Shown: one piece after another, positions 23,301 through 35,382 of the stretch
Position numbering within the stretch: position 1 is the first letter of the stretch
How the letters are laid out: each line of letters opens with the position of its first letter
Source: Collybia mongolica
Taxonomy: Eukaryota > Basidiomycota > Agaricomycetes > Agaricales > Clitocybaceae
Assembly (NCBI GenBank): GCA_013420905.1
Contig: JAAXNY010000021.1
Coordinates: 248,001-312,000 of the forward strand
DNA: 64,000 nucleotides
Direction of reading: 5' to 3'
Program-made: the position numbers and the translations under genes
Notes under the pieces: generated by a model
Databases searched by the model: none
Seen by the model: the letters and a program-made list of their open reading frames with translations, nothing else
Told to the model about the DNA's origin: nothing

Positions 23301-25323
23301 AGTTATCCGGCTCTGGTATCCAACTCACGCGCGACTTTGGCTCTAAAGCATCATTTGGAGTCACGGTTCTGGTGCAGGAGAATTGAGGGCGAATATGGTA
23401 CGGACAAAGGTAGACTAGGGCCTTTCACACCAGAGGGAGAGATTGCGGAATATAGTGATACTCCCCCGAATCTACCAGGGTATCTGTATGGCCATCCTGT
23501 TTGTATGCATGTCGGTGGGTTTTCACAAGGATTAACTGTGGGAATTGTTTACTATGTTTACTATATTGAAATCTACCTCCACTAATGAAAGCTAAGGACG
23601 TTCGGTAAGGAATCGCCTCGGTAGACCAAATGAGAAGAAGAAGTGTGAGAGGACTAAGGAAAGGGCTCGCATGGGGTAGCGTTGCGGCGTTTGTTTGATT
23701 TGCCTTTGTTTGCGCAGAATCCGTAAGTCGTATCCACATAAATTCGTTATTTGAATGATCCTCATACGCATACTCATGACATATTTCAGCGGCCGGAGCT
23801 CATAACAAGTCCCTACGTCCACACTCAATAATCCACTACATGGACTCACCAACAGAAACAATCTTCGTGCTTCACGTATCCACACCTGCCACACCTACAG
23901 CTCTCACTCTCGTTCCCAGGACCCGACATCTCATCAGCATGCGCTGGGATAAATAGTGGTAAGGGTGATACAGAAGTACTTGTAGCCCCTGTTTGGCTGG
24001 GTAACGCGTTTCTGGAGAATCCTTGCACGGACCCATTACCCCTAACGCAAATCCCCTGCGGATCGTTTGGAGTGTCCTCTTGCGATCGTAACAGGATATA
24101 CCTTCACAAATTTATGCGTTTCCACCATATGTACCTATCCATTCTTACCCATACTCCCTCGGATGACACGAACAAGCCAAGGGACACACATCGAACTTAT
24201 TGAAGCCGTAACGGTGCCAGTATCGCCTCTGCCAAAATCCCTTGCATTGACGTTCTTTCCCATTGCTCAAGTGGCGAGTGTGTTAAAAGATTGTCGACGT
24301 CAATGGTAAACATACTAGGGTCCCGGACCGGACCAATGAGCTCCGGGTTCCGTTCCGAAGGGCACGTGTTCTGCCTGCAACAATGAGCATTTTGAATTTA
24401 TTTTTCCCCCAACGATGAGCGGTTGATGAGCGGCCCATGGGTGAGAGGCTTGCTGTCGTCTGCCGCGAACGCAAGGGCTAACCAGGACAGATCGGGGTAA
24501 TCCATGTACTTCTCTTGTATCTCACGATCATTTGCAAACTAGCCATGCCCGCCCGCGAAACCTATCGCTTCTCAATTTTGAGATCTCGGTGGACATCGCA
24601 TCCCAAAGCCACTGCGAGATGTAGAACATTCTATATATATATGTACTAAATTCGGGAATCATCTCACGACTAAAGAGTACCACCCCCTCCAGCCCCCACA
24701 CTGATAATACCGTTCTTCCTCTCGTCTGATCTTTAGCCTTCATCGCCTCCTTGTACTCACACCCTTGTACGGACCTGCGCTTCCTTGGGAAAAGAATTGG
24801 GACTGTCTAGCCTGGGGCACGCATAACAACCCGATCGGGCCATAAATTAACCTTGCCTATTATTTCTGAATCTGTGGTGGCTCATGTAAAAACTGGTCAA
24901 CATTCATATCAATCAGAATCAGCACTCTTGATTTCGAAAAGCGACAGCTATAGTCCTTGTATCATCAACATAACCTGTTCATTAAACTTCATGTTGGGGA
25001 TTTGATGGATGGGTGTGTAAAATTAGGACTTGAAAATCAAACAAAGAACGATGCCTTGCTCACGGGATATATGCCCATGGCCATATTAAGTATATTTCAC
25101 ATCAAACTCTAACAAGATTTCATGATAAAGATCTGATTTGTTTCAACCGTGCGATCCAACATTTCACTTTCATAAGAGTAAGAGAACCCTGTACTGCCAT
25201 TGCCAGATGAGCCAAATGTGGTATGGTATATTGGCGATGCTGTAATCTATCGGACTATATAGCTAGTTGTGGGCAGTACGAACTGAGAATTGTGATTCTC
25301 TTCTTCCCAATCATTGTCATCGT
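20332..25323. other. 5-kb gene-poor stretch, nothing recognised
   Basis: ORFs are short and carry no motif I recognise. The longest (plus 20493-21008, 171 codons, Lys/Arg-rich start) lacks any family resemblance. A Cys-rich patch on the minus strand near 23850-24030 (SCRCGRCGYVKHEDCFCW) is isolated. The stretch also contains the promoter side of the AIG1-like gene (from 20332) and, at its right end, that of the DUF6533 gene at 25324. Heavily decayed genes could be hidden here. Confidence 0.4.
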
Positions 25324-26888
25324 ATGGACGCAGTCCTGGAAACCGTTTATGCTCGTCAATCCGTTGGGGTAAGTTAGTTGACGTTTGTAACCCTATCTTA
25401 TACTAAAACGCCGCCATTAGTATGTCAGTGGTGAGATATTCAGTAACACTCTATGATCCTGATTCAAATGCCTAGCACTAGTCGCTAGCATTGTTATTCT
25501 TGTACGATATGTTCTGAGCTACAGAGACTTCGCTTACTATCCAGCAGATTTTCGACTATTTCGAGACTTTGAATGTTGAGGTATGTACACTTTGCAAATT
25601 CCTCCAAGAAATCACAAAATGATTCAGTTTCAAAGATCGAGTGTGTTTGGAAGTTAAAGGGCTTTTCCGGAAAGGCATTGTTTTTACTCAATCGCTATAC
25701 ACCATTTATCGATGTGCCATTGACGGTATTTTGTTAGTCTGGCTCTTACTGCTTGTATCTCGCCCACGTGAATCTCATTCTGGTCGTTTCAGATTATCTA
25801 AATGCAGGTGTATCACCAAAGGTGTGAAAGATAATGTGTTCCCCTGCCCCTGCTCATATTTGACAATTTTGTAGTCATGTGCTGTCTTAGACCAGGTGAT
25901 AGATTGTGAGTATTTGAACGTGGGCATTATATCATATCTCATAAGCGATAGGGTTAATGTTGTTTGGTGTTTTGGTATCAGAAGGTAAAGCGCACCTTTA
26001 CGTTCCAATGTTGTTTTCTGATTGTGCTTTGCAGTCATCCTGCTGCTCCGGACATACGCTTTGTACAGTATGAAGCGTGTTGTTTTGATCTCATTAGCGA
26101 CGCTTCTTGCAGTAGGTGTTCTTCTTATCCGCTCCATGCATATTCTGACCACCTGACAGTGCGTTTACGCCACAACAACCGTAATTCTAACGATAGTTAT
26201 ACGGTCTGTGAAATGTTAGTATTCCCTTTATTTTTTCTTGTACAAGTCTTATAGAATAGTAGATGGAAGCTTTTCGCTACGGACACATGGCTGCCTTGAC
26301 GCAGAGGGAAGCGATCTATTATTTATAATTTTTGTTTTGTTACTACTGAACGAAACAGGTGAGTTACCACACACATATGCATCCCCTTCCTTATCTCTGT
26401 TACATTAGTCGTCTTTACCCTAACGATGTGGAAGGGGGTGCAGAAATATCGCCATAGCCGTAACCCACTCGTAGTGGTGCTATATCGAGATGGAATCCTC
26501 TACTTTGCTCTCGTATTCGGTGCGCTCCGTAGTGGTTTTGTCTAACCTTGACTCAACGCCACATCGCAATCAGCGACATCGATAAGTTATATCTTAGTTT
26601 TAACATTAGGGCCTGTAAGTCCCCTGCTGTTCTCGTTTTGACCAAGGTTTTACAACAGCACATCATAGAAAGATTATTACGGTGTTTTAGCGACGTACGT
26701 CATTTCCTTTAATTCCTTTTGAGCAAATTGACCAACCGTTAATAGACTTTTACGCGTGATGCATAGCGTATTGGCGTCACGTATCATACTTCACGTACGG
26801 CATGCTGCATATAGCGACAGAGGTGATGGTAATAGCTTAGAAATAAGCCAACCTATAATGTTTCGTCCGGATCCACAGGAGTTGTAGG
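25324..26888 (+). CDS. DUF6533-type membrane protein, copy 1 (multi-exon, 3' exons approximate)
   Basis: Seven-helix-like membrane protein family of basidiomycetes, function unknown. Clear exons: 25324-25368 (MDAVLETVYARQSVG), 25421-25430 (10 nt), 25482-25501 (20 nt), 25548-25580 (IFDYFETLNVE) and 25636-25725 (IECVWKLKGFSGKALFLLNR). These make the family signature (Y-D-x-x-x-T-L-x-x-E-V-x-x-I-W-x-x-K ... FLLNRY). Further blocks are VILLLRTYALYSMKRVVLIS (about 26034), VVFTLTMWKGVQKYRHSRN (about 26410) and VLYRDGILYFALVFGALR. A C-terminal frame ends FRPDPQEL at about 26888. Exon borders after 25725 are not fixed. Exon sizes 45/10/20/33 recur in copy 3 and, around the hAT insertion, in copy 2. 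Confidence 0.65.
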
Positions 26889-27672
26889 ATGCTGGTGGTA
26901 GTGGCTGTACAAAACCTCTCAGATCTTATGGCATATGCATCTTATATACAGCGTCAAGCTGATTGGAGCGTGTAATGTAATTTCTTATATTACCAAATGG
27001 TGAACTGAACATGTTGCAAAAAAGCGGGAATAGATTCGGGTAGAAGGGATAGCCAAACTTTCAGTATGTAAGTGCATTCCCTCGCGACAAAATTCACGGA
27101 CTGCGGAGTTAAGTTAGCTGGTGCTTTGACTTGAACTGCGTGCGGCATAAGTGTCCATCATTAGGATATATGGCTCATTGTGTACCCCTTTTTTTCATTG
27201 CAGCGTCGATAAACGGGTTCAAACGGTATCCGCTGCGGCAAAGCGAGAAAAAATTGAGTGTTCCAAGGGCATTCTCCAAATTGCTCGCAGTACCACTGGG
27301 TCGTGTGATCAACGCGTGCCACTTGCTCATTTTCTATTTTTAACTTGCGGATGCCGGTTTGAAATCTCATTCACATTCTGATGCCTACCACGCACACTTT
27401 CTGATTGTGATCGCAGTCAAAGCGAGTAGATATGTACGACAAGCGCCAAGATAATTATGTACCACACTAAGTAGACTCTTGACCTCGGAGCATGGTGCGT
27501 GATGTAATCTTCGACCATCAACTCAGCTGACGTTGTTTGGCCTTCCACACGCCTTCTTTTTCCTGCCCCTCACCCTATATCTTGCGTTTCATCATTTGTT
27601 CTCTGCCTTGAGATCATAAAGATCTGTGTTATCTTGCTCAACTACAATCGCATTACGATGCATCCTCTCCTC

Positions 27673-27678
27673 TATAAA
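27673..27678 (+). promoter_or_regulatory. Candidate TATA box of DUF6533 copy 2
   Basis: TATAAA (within CTCTATAAAGTAG) lies 62 bases before the ATG at 27735, a plausible core promoter distance. The rest of 26889-27734 shows no gene, only T/C-rich upstream sequence. Confidence 0.45.
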
Positions 27679-27734
27679 GTAGCCCCAATATCAACTTTTG
27701 AACCTCAACAAAACTATCATCGCAGGAGAGCCCA

Positions 27735-27859
27735 ATGGATGCAGCACTGAACGTGGCGTATGCTCATCAGTATACTAGTGTAAGCCAGCAATTGTGTCTA
27801 CCTATTGATCTGTCACTCACTTAAATGCGTTTTCCACCTTGCAGTATCTTAACTGTGAG
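27735..27859 (+). pseudogene. DUF6533 copy 2, exons 1-2, interrupted by hAT
   Basis: Exon 1 (27735-27779, 45 nt) encodes MDAALNVAYAHQYTS. After an intron the 10-nt exon 2 (TATCTTAACT, 27845-27854) follows. The next bases, GTGAG (donor), are part of the 8-bp target duplication of the hAT element, so the element entered exactly across the exon 2/intron 2 border. The rest of the gene resumes at 35383. Confidence 0.8.
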
Positions 27860-28013
27860 TAGTGGCTTGACGGCCTGGCTCGGCCTGAAAGCCGCGGCAA
27901 AGGCTCGGCTTTTGGGGGCTTAGGCTTTAGAAAATACAAGCCTGAGCCGTGACAATGGCTTCAGGCCGGCTCAGGCTTAAGCCACGGCTTCGCAGTGGAT
28001 AGAGTGTTGAATT

Positions 28014-28743
28014 TCAGTACAATGACCTACTTCTCATTTTCCCATCATCACCAAGTAGCCCATCCCAGGTAAACTCTTCCCCAACATTGTTATTGCCCTC
28101 GTTTTCACCAGCTAGCTCAAGGTCCATATCCTCCAGCTCCTCTTCCTCTTCAGTAGCTGCTATGATGTCCTGGAAGATGAGGTTGTTATGATACATACAC
28201 TTCAGACACTGCAAAGCTTCTATGATATCACCCTTTAGCCAATTATGACGTTTACTGATTGTAAGGCCAGCCGACGAGAATGCACGTTCACTTGAGACAG
28301 AAGATGCCATAATTGCAAGATAATCACAAGCCAGTGAACTCGCAACTGCGTAACAAGGTGCATTTCCTTTGTTTAGCTGCAGTGTGCTGTGAGCGATCAC
28401 TCTCCGAACCAGAATCAATCAACAATTTGACACTCTCGCACTGTGATGTGGCAGGTGTGAATGTTTGTGATGACCCTGTTACTGATTCTGGATGTCCATC
28501 ATTTCGATCTGGCTGTCCTTGAGCGAAGTTGACAGAAGCGGTCAAAGCACTAGCCCAGGGTGGATCTACAGTAGGAGGTGCTTGTTGTGCATGAGCAAGA
28601 GCAATGCTCTTGCGATGGGAAGATAACGCAGGCATTGCGACATTGTTATTGGCAGTAAGACAGCTGGAAGGATTCTTTGGGCATTTATCATGTGTGCTGT
28701 TGTCAGTTGACATGTTTGATGATGTGTAAATATTGGCAAACAT
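28014..28743 (-). pseudogene. Internally deleted hAT transposase (C-terminal dimerisation domain)
   Basis: The minus-strand frame 28014-28418 holds YAVASSLACDYLAIMASSVS, then SERAFSSAG and KRHNWLKGDIIEALQCLK. This is the hAT C-terminal dimerisation signature (A-S-S-x-x-S-E-R-x-F-S-x-A-G). An overlapping frame (28324-28743), Ser/Asn-rich and ending near SGSESDRS, resembles the N-terminal region. BED zinc finger and RNase-H core are missing, so transposition would need a protein supplied in trans. Confidence 0.8.
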
Positions 28744-28977
28744 ACCTTATGCGATAAACTGTACAGTTGCAGTTGCAAAAGTCCGATTTGAATTGTAACA
28801 ATCACCAGTGAAAAAGCCACGGCTTAGGCCACAGCTCCAGGCTTTGAAAACTCCAAGCCTGAGCTGTGAGCCTCAGTAAAAAAATAAGTCTAAACAAGTC
28901 AGGTAAACATCAGGTATAATGACATAAGTCCTTTAAAAGTCATGTAAATACTACCAAATACAATTACATCAGCAACA

Positions 28978-31900
28978 TCAGCTGACTTCCCAGTCATTTT
29001 CCTCTTCTAAGTCCATTGATGCCCCACTTTCAGCTGGAGTGAGGCCTAGGAGGCCAGGATGTTTTTTCAAAACATGTATGTTTTGAGACTTTGCCTTCCA
29101 AATTCCAACAAGGTTCTGTATATGTATAGTTTCTATTGCAGCCATTTGAATGGGACTTGGCCATCTTCCACAAATGACAGTTTGTAAAGGGGCTTGAAGC
29201 TGCCCAAGTGGGTTGTATACCATTATGAGCTTGACATGGTTTCCATATTCTATTGAATAGAATGCAATAGCCTCTCCAAAAATTTCACCAGGTTGGGCAT
29301 TGGGTTTGCTTGCCTGCCATATAGATTATTAATATTAATATACTAAAGCAATAAACATACATACCTCAAACCACCTGGAATATCTTAGGGTCTTTACAGA
29401 GCTCTGCAAGTAACTATATTTGCTTTGTAGGGTTTGTTGGTTCTTGAGTTTTAATTTTCCAAAGCATTGGATATTCCAGGACTGTGTATCAATTTCTGTA
29501 GTATCTGCAAAGCAATTTGTTGCTACTAGGTACTGCTTGATTGCAGAGAGATGACCACTAGAGCCATTCCAGTCTAGACTTTGTAGTTTCAGTGGCTGCA
29601 TCAGCCTGCCTGATTCAGGGATAGCTCTTTTCCCACTTGATTTTGGTATGAGTTCAGGATAATAGAGTTGAAGTAATTTTATCAATTCATGCTGTATCAT
29701 GATATTTGTCAGGTTGGCAAATGGTTCCTTCTTTGAATGGATCTTATGCCCAAGCTCTCCAATGGCCCGTTCAACAGTAGCTTGAGATCCAAGTTGGATT
29801 GAGCCATACCATCTGATGTGGGTTGGTATGTGTATCAGTTGGAATATGCAGAGGCAACATCTTGAAATCTTTTCAGGATTATTCCCAACATAATACTCTT
29901 CATATCCTTGAAGAAACTTTATGATGAGCTGCTTTAGAAGTGCAAGATCTAACATTGAATGTTTTTGTATAGTCATTGCTGTTTCAACAATTGCAACAAA
30001 GTCAGAGAAATTTTCAAGGAGGGTAGTGTCAAATTCCAGCTCAATACCCATAGGAAGGATATACCAATGGAGTAGAGCCATCCATTCATATGCTTTGTAA
30101 TTGCTCTGACATTTGAGGTTGGGATCATGTACAGGGCCACAAAATGATGGGGGAAGTGTCTCCATTGCAGCAGTAATCAATTCACCAAAGGCCTGAATTT
30201 TCTTAGTATTGATGTGAATAAGTTCTGATGCTTTGCTCCCAACTGTCCATGTATCCCACATAAATGGTATGCAATTTTCATAAAACAGATGAAATGGATC
30301 CATGGGGAAAAAGGATGGGTGAAGAAATGCTGGACTTGCAGCACATAGGGGCAATCAACTGATACCAGTATTCTTCTGAATTATTGCTCTGGCACGCTTT
30401 GAGGAAGCTTGGTCTAATTCCTTGATTGTTTTCCAGTATTCAGTCTCTTTCCGCCATGGAAGATTGGCAAGATTATATGTAGTAGGCCTCTCTGGATTAT
30501 ATTTCTCATTATTTGGTGGATTGATGGGATAGTATTGTGCCTTTGCACCTTTTGTAGTACTAGACCTGGCACCTTGTACAAGTGTAAACCAATCCCCATG
30601 AAGAGCTGAGTGACCAGACATTCCACTCATCTTTGCAGAGCCAAGCATATCTCCTAATACCATAGTAATGCAAGCATGAAAGATAAAATATGATGAATCA
30701 ATAGCATCCCACATCCAGACTCCAGCATCTGCTTGTGCCATTTGTTCAAACAATGGATAGCAAAATGATTCTATATCCCCTGGAGGATTTGGGCCTGGTG
30801 TAGCAAATACACGTATAACTTGATTGGATCCTATCCACAGTTCAGGAGGAAAATTCAAAAGTAGTATTACTAGTAACCATGTGTTTGACTGTTTTTTCAT
30901 GGTAAGCTGAGCACCATCACTTGAGATGGCTAAAGCAATATCTCTTTCAGAGGATAATAGCCCCTTTAAATGAAGGGCATGGTGAATAGTCCCAGATGCA
31001 AAATCAGAGCAAAACTTTGTAGATGAGTTGTTAGGCTTTGCTACAGATCCTACTAGTTTTATAACCTCCTGCAAGGTTTTGTCGCAATGTTGAAGAAGCT
31101 GTGAGGTTTCTGCATTTACATAGAGTGCTCTAATTGTTGCAAGAATGGGTAGGGTTTTGAATTGGGCATGTGGAATTTTTTTCCTAGCTTCAATGTTCCT
31201 GAACCTAGGTGTATTATATTTTATCCCCCCCCTCATATATGAGCAAAACTCCAGATTGGCATATTCCCCTGTATATGCAATACAGCTTTTGGGGCACATA
31301 TCAATAGTAGTGGGATATAGCTGGGTCTTAGACATAGCAAGGTTTATTACCTTATATAATGAGAGAATTTCAATTCCAGTAGCTTGTTCAAGAACATATT
31401 TATGTGCATTATAAGCTGCCACAGTTCCATTTGTTTTCCTCCAAGCAATATAGTGTTGGAGGCTAAGATGTTCCACTTGGTTCAAGGGCTGGAGTCCAGG
31501 CTCTTCTGATGGTGCTTCATTGGGACATGTATATCCCTTTAATAGATCTTCCTTGAGTTTCTGAACAGAAGCTGATATTTCAAAGGGAAAGTCCTCAGTT
31601 TGTTGAGGAAGTTGATCAGGTTCCACAGAAATGGGATCTCTAACTCCAGTATTGGAGTCATTGTCCCCCCCCAATGGGTCTTCACCCTCATCCAGTAGCT
31701 GGTATTCAAAAAAGCTTTCAATTCTGATTGGAGCTTCCCCAGTTAGATAACTAGCTGCATATAGAGCCTCATCTCCAGGAAATATATTGTCTAACTCTAG
31801 TGGGGTGGGACCCACAAGACCAGGTGCATTTGTTGAGTCTTCCACTTCCAGAAGGCTTTCCAGATCATCAGAGCCAACTAAGCTATTAGCAGTGGAGAAA

Positions 31901-32372
31901 GTCCCATCTCCAGAAAGCATAGCACCTTGACCCAACAGAGATTTAGAGCCCAGAAGACCAGTAGCTGGGATTACAGATTTATCTAGATCTGCATTATTCT
32001 CAGTGCCTAATAGACTATCTAAACCTGTCTTGGAATCCCACTGGCCACCAGAACCTGAAGCAGCAGGATAATCAATAGATTCAAGTTCTTTACTAGAATT
32101 ATGATCTCCATAAATTAAATTTGATGTTATTTATGAAAAAATACACTATAAGGGATATATATACCTTGTGTTTTGAGTATCATGATAGATTCAGAAGTTC
32201 CTGAGATGCAGTCTTGTAAATGAATAGCATACTGATCTGACTGATTTGAGTTTTGGTAAGCGGTTAAGCATTGACAATCTGCATTCCGATGTTTCTCCAT
32301 AGTCCGGATGGACACAATTGTCTGTTGTTTTGCCCCAGAATGACATTGAGAACAAGCACATGAAGGAGTCAT
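28978..32372 (-). pseudogene. Tnp2-family transposase, 1,095 codons, single nonsense codon
   Basis: Exons 32165-32372, 29365-32105 and 28978-29313 join through introns of 59 and 51 bases. The N-terminus MTPSCACSQCHSGAKQ looks Cys-rich. The central region carries SSDGAQLTMKKQSNTWL, FATPGPNPPGDIESF, WMWDAIDSSYFIFHA and GMSGHSALHGDWF, then FHLFYENCIPFMWDTW, YKAYEWMALLHWYILP and QATVERAIGELGHKI. These are hallmarks of basidiomycete Tnp2 (PF02992-type) transposases, which cut and paste the element. The only defect is TGA at 30355-30357 (minus strand) between TGIS and LPLCAAS, where related proteins have arginine; C-to-T from CGA explains it. The rest is uninterrupted, so loss of function is recent. 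Confidence 0.88.
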
Positions 32373-32487
32373 GGTAGTTGAGTTTAAAATCTACAATCAT
32401 GATTGCTGAAAATGCTGACACAATCTTAGAATCACATGACAAGATCACATGTGTGTTCAGCGAGGTTGCTGGCTTGTCCAAAACACT
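32373..32487. promoter_or_regulatory. 115-bp divergent promoter region of the Tnp2 element
   Basis: The start codons of the transposase (32372, minus) and the first accessory gene (32488, plus) are back to back with only 115 bases between. Both promoters must lie here or inside the partner gene. No clear TATA box is visible. Confidence 0.5.
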
Positions 32488-33897
32488 ATGTCAAACACTT
32501 ATTTATCCTCTAATCCTAATGATCTAGGGTGCACCAGTGGCTCCAATGTACCAATGGTCTTTTCTGGTACAACACCATTCTTTAATCCCTCAATGACCAC
32601 CAATCTGGCCCCTCCACCCTCAATCCCAACAGCAAAAATTGACCTGGATCTCTACAAGATCATTGCTGATTTGCAACTCTCCAATAACTGAGTGTACAAA
32701 CTCATGCAAAAGGCGTTGGAATATGAAAAGCAGCTTGCAGTGGCAGCTCAGGACAATGAGAAGTTGAAGACAGAGGTGAAGTTGCTTCAGGAAGGGTCTC
32801 ATTTTTTGTGCATTGTTATATTTTTCTTTTCTTTATTCTCATCTTGCCTTCTGAAACCTTAGGCCTGGTGTCAAATCTTGTTCACAATCCCTGGCTCCCA
32901 GTGACTCTGTATCACAAGTCCAATCAAGGTCAATTACTACTGGGCTGAGCTTTGTCCATGTTTGTCCAGCAACACGGCCCCCACACCTCCCATTTGAAGT
33001 CCTCTGGAACATAGAGGACTGCCGCATGGATCTCCTCTCTGCACCCCACAAGTCCAACTCCTCTCGCCCTGCAATGAATCTTGCCATCTGAAAAGAAGAC
33101 GGCACCTTCATTTCAACCAAAAAATACAACCACATCCGGACTGACACTGCTGCACTTGCTGGTGCAAACCTCCAAAAACTCCCACCACCAGCAAATGACC
33201 CAACACGTCATCACAAGAATGGTCGCTCACTGCATGGTACCGAAATCCAGACCATTTCATGGTACAAAACCTGCTACCCCACCCAGCTTTTGGGTGTCAT
33301 TCAAACACTTGAACAGATCCATACTGAGTTGCAGCTATGCTCTGGCCATTGGAAGGCCAAGCATATGCTCATGCAACACTTCAACTCATGCAACTCAACA
33401 ACTTGATCACGGAAGCGGTCCACAACAGGGAAGGGAAAGAGTCAAGTGCGCAGCTCATCTCATTCCAGCTCAGATGGTCCCCATGAAGCTTCATCAAAAA
33501 CCGTGGATAACGCCTCCTAGGACAATGGTTCATCAGCTGTACCCCAGCTGAAAATCACTCCGCCATGTGATGACCTAATGGACATGGACACGACACTCAA
33601 TGGTCCAAACATCCACATGAATCTGGCAAAGCGCACTCGATCACACTCAGGCCACACAGCAATGTCAGCAGCAAAGAAGATATGGACAGAGAATACAGTG
33701 GGGAGCGACTCTCCAGCCCCAATGAGTTCGTTTTTCTCCTTTATGATTAATAGTGTACTAATGCTACTGCAGGTTTTGATATAGTCGAAGACCTCTGTAA
33801 CCTCGATTCGACACCCCAAGCCCCTGGCCCACAAAATCAAGACACAAACGCGACGGACATGATGATTATGCCACCAACAACCCCAGCAGAGACATGA
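32488..33897 (+). pseudogene. Tnp2-element accessory protein 1, four nonsense codons
   Basis: Starts MSNTYLSSNPNDLGC, followed by a helical Lys/Glu-rich stretch (ALEYEKQLAVAAQDNEKLKT) after the first stop. Later it reads PHLPFEVLWNIEDCR, STKKYNHIRTDT, WYKTCYPTQLLGVI and a nuclear-signal-like KRTRSHSG. Two introns can be placed (after QEG near 32796, and 33725-33772). Stops in frame: TGA 32689, TGA 33089, TGA 33404 and TAG 33518. All are explained by C-to-T on the coding strand (CGA or CAG before). No frameshift is needed along about 400 codons. The function is unknown; the position suggests a TnpA-like DNA-binding partner (inference). Confidence 0.65.
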
Positions 33898-34069
33898 ATC
33901 AATATTGCGTTTATCTCTGTCGATCCCTCCTGTATGTATGTCTCATATATCTCGAACACATCTAATTTCATTACTTATAGTAACGAATTTAAATGGTAAG
34001 GCTACACTCTAACCCTAAATTATTTTCTAAAGTTCCCAACCAGATACATTTACAATTGAATTCCCAACA

Positions 34070-34961
34070 ATGAAAGCGGCCCACCCTCTACTCAATTGCC
34101 TCACCACCATGGCCACAACTGAACGAGACCCTCACAAAACCTCTCATGAGGTCATGGCATTCATATCTCGTATCAAGAATGCTGACCTGAATTGCCCCAA
34201 CTTGGATGAAGACAATACCAATGCCAGCTGGGGACATCACCAGTTCACAGCAGGCTCCCAGATGATTGCATCTGTCCTGGTCTCATGGGATGCAATAGGT
34301 AATGTTGCCGTGACCTGTCGTCTGATTGCTGCCGCAATCAAAACATGTCGAGTTGCACAACACATTTGTCGCAAACAAGGGGTCCAAGCCAAATCATACA
34401 TAAGCAATGTGTACCTCAATCACATTGTAGAAACTTTGACAACACTTAGCTCCAATCAAACTTCCCCAATTCCACAGCAACCCTGGGTATGTACCTACCC
34501 ATTCAACTAGCCTCGTAAAACTCACCAAATACTAGGCCCCCACCATACCAGCACCAGGACCAGCTGAAAGTGCCCCAGCTAATCAGCCTATGGCTGATAG
34601 TCATCAACCGAAAGCACTACAAGTAAGTTTTTAATTTGTTCATATTGATCAGGCTAGCTAATTTAAAATAACAAGGCTCTTGTTGTTGATGACTTGAAAG
34701 CATGGGTTCGAAATCATGCCATTGTGGTCTCGCAGCGAAATCCCAAAAAAGCTGGTACGTTTTTGTTTCCTACTTCAATTTTTTTTTTCTGATCCGAAGT
34801 CCCAAGATCTTATAAGTGCTATCCTTTCATCAACAACAATTCCTACAAGTGACAAAATAAATGCCCTAGTAAATGTGAGTACTGCTTTGATTGGGTAGAT
34901 AACCACATAACTAATTTTCTTTCAGCAACAAAAAGGGAAAAAGGGGACTGCATTATCATAG
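34070..34961 (+). CDS. Tnp2-element accessory protein 2, apparently intact
   Basis: The main exon (34070-34485) encodes MAFISRIKNADLNCPNLDED, WGHHQFTAGSQMIASVLVSW, CRLIAAAIKTCRVAQHIC and SYISNVYLNHIVETL, a pattern I associate with an accessory ORF of basidiomycete Tnp2 elements. Further exons follow 49-60 base introns: APTIPAPGPAESAPANQ, then ALVVDDLKAWVRNHAIVVS, then a last exon ending QQKGKKGTALS (stop at 34959-34961). One junction near 34753-34800 is not resolved to the base. No stop interrupts the placed exons, unlike its neighbour. Role unknown. Confidence 0.6.
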
Positions 34962-35382
34962 AACATATATACATCCTACTTTCTTAATATAATTGACGTT
35001 GCCTTGAAAAGGTCTTGACTAGCTTGACTGTAATGTGACAAAAATTTGAGTTTATTGACTATGTGTTAAATGTCTAGTAAAGTAATAGACAAATTCTAGT
35101 CAGTCAAGTGTCTTTGTATAGTCATATAAAAGTCTGTAAAATCTGAAAAACTGTAAATGACTATTATATGACTTTAGGAAAAGGGTCATAGTCAGCAGAA
35201 ACATCATTTTAGTCGAATGTAAAATTTGCATGACTCTCACCAGACTTCTGTGAGACTTATTTTTTTACTGAGTGTGAGCCCTTCAGAGCCTGCTGCACGG
35301 CTCAGGGTGGCTCGGCTTCTGCAGGCTTGGCCCCAGCCGGCTTGCGGCTTTGAGCCGAGCCATGCACATCACTAACTGTGAG

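Larger units (their letters stand above)
28872..35272. mobile_element. Tnp2-type (CACTA/EnSpm-like) element nested in the hAT
   Basis: Perfect 20-bp terminal inverted repeats CTCAGTAAAAAAATAAGTCT (28872-28891, and reverse complement at 35253-35272). The direct repeat TGTGAGC lies immediately outside both ends (28865-28871 and 35273-35279). Subterminal zones on both sides are rich in AAGTC/GACTT words, as in CACTA elements. Cargo: a Tnp2 transposase (minus) and two plus-strand accessory genes read away from a 115-base gap. The 7-bp duplication differs from the 3-bp one usual for CACTA. Confidence 0.85.
27860..35374. mobile_element. Non-autonomous hAT element (carrying a nested Tnp2 element)
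   Basis: Flanked by identical 8-bp direct repeats ACTGTGAG (27852-27859 and 35375-35382), the target-duplication length of hAT elements. Ends are TAGTGGCTTGACGG on the left and, reverse-complemented, TAGTGATGTGCATGG on the right, both followed by GGCTCGGC. The hAT-derived part is about 1.1 kb (27860-28871 plus 35273-35374); the rest is a nested insertion. It keeps only the C-terminal dimerisation part of a hAT transposase, so it is an internally deleted derivative. Its GC-rich arms carry many GGCTCAGGCTT/AAGCCTGAGCC inverted words. Confidence 0.85.
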
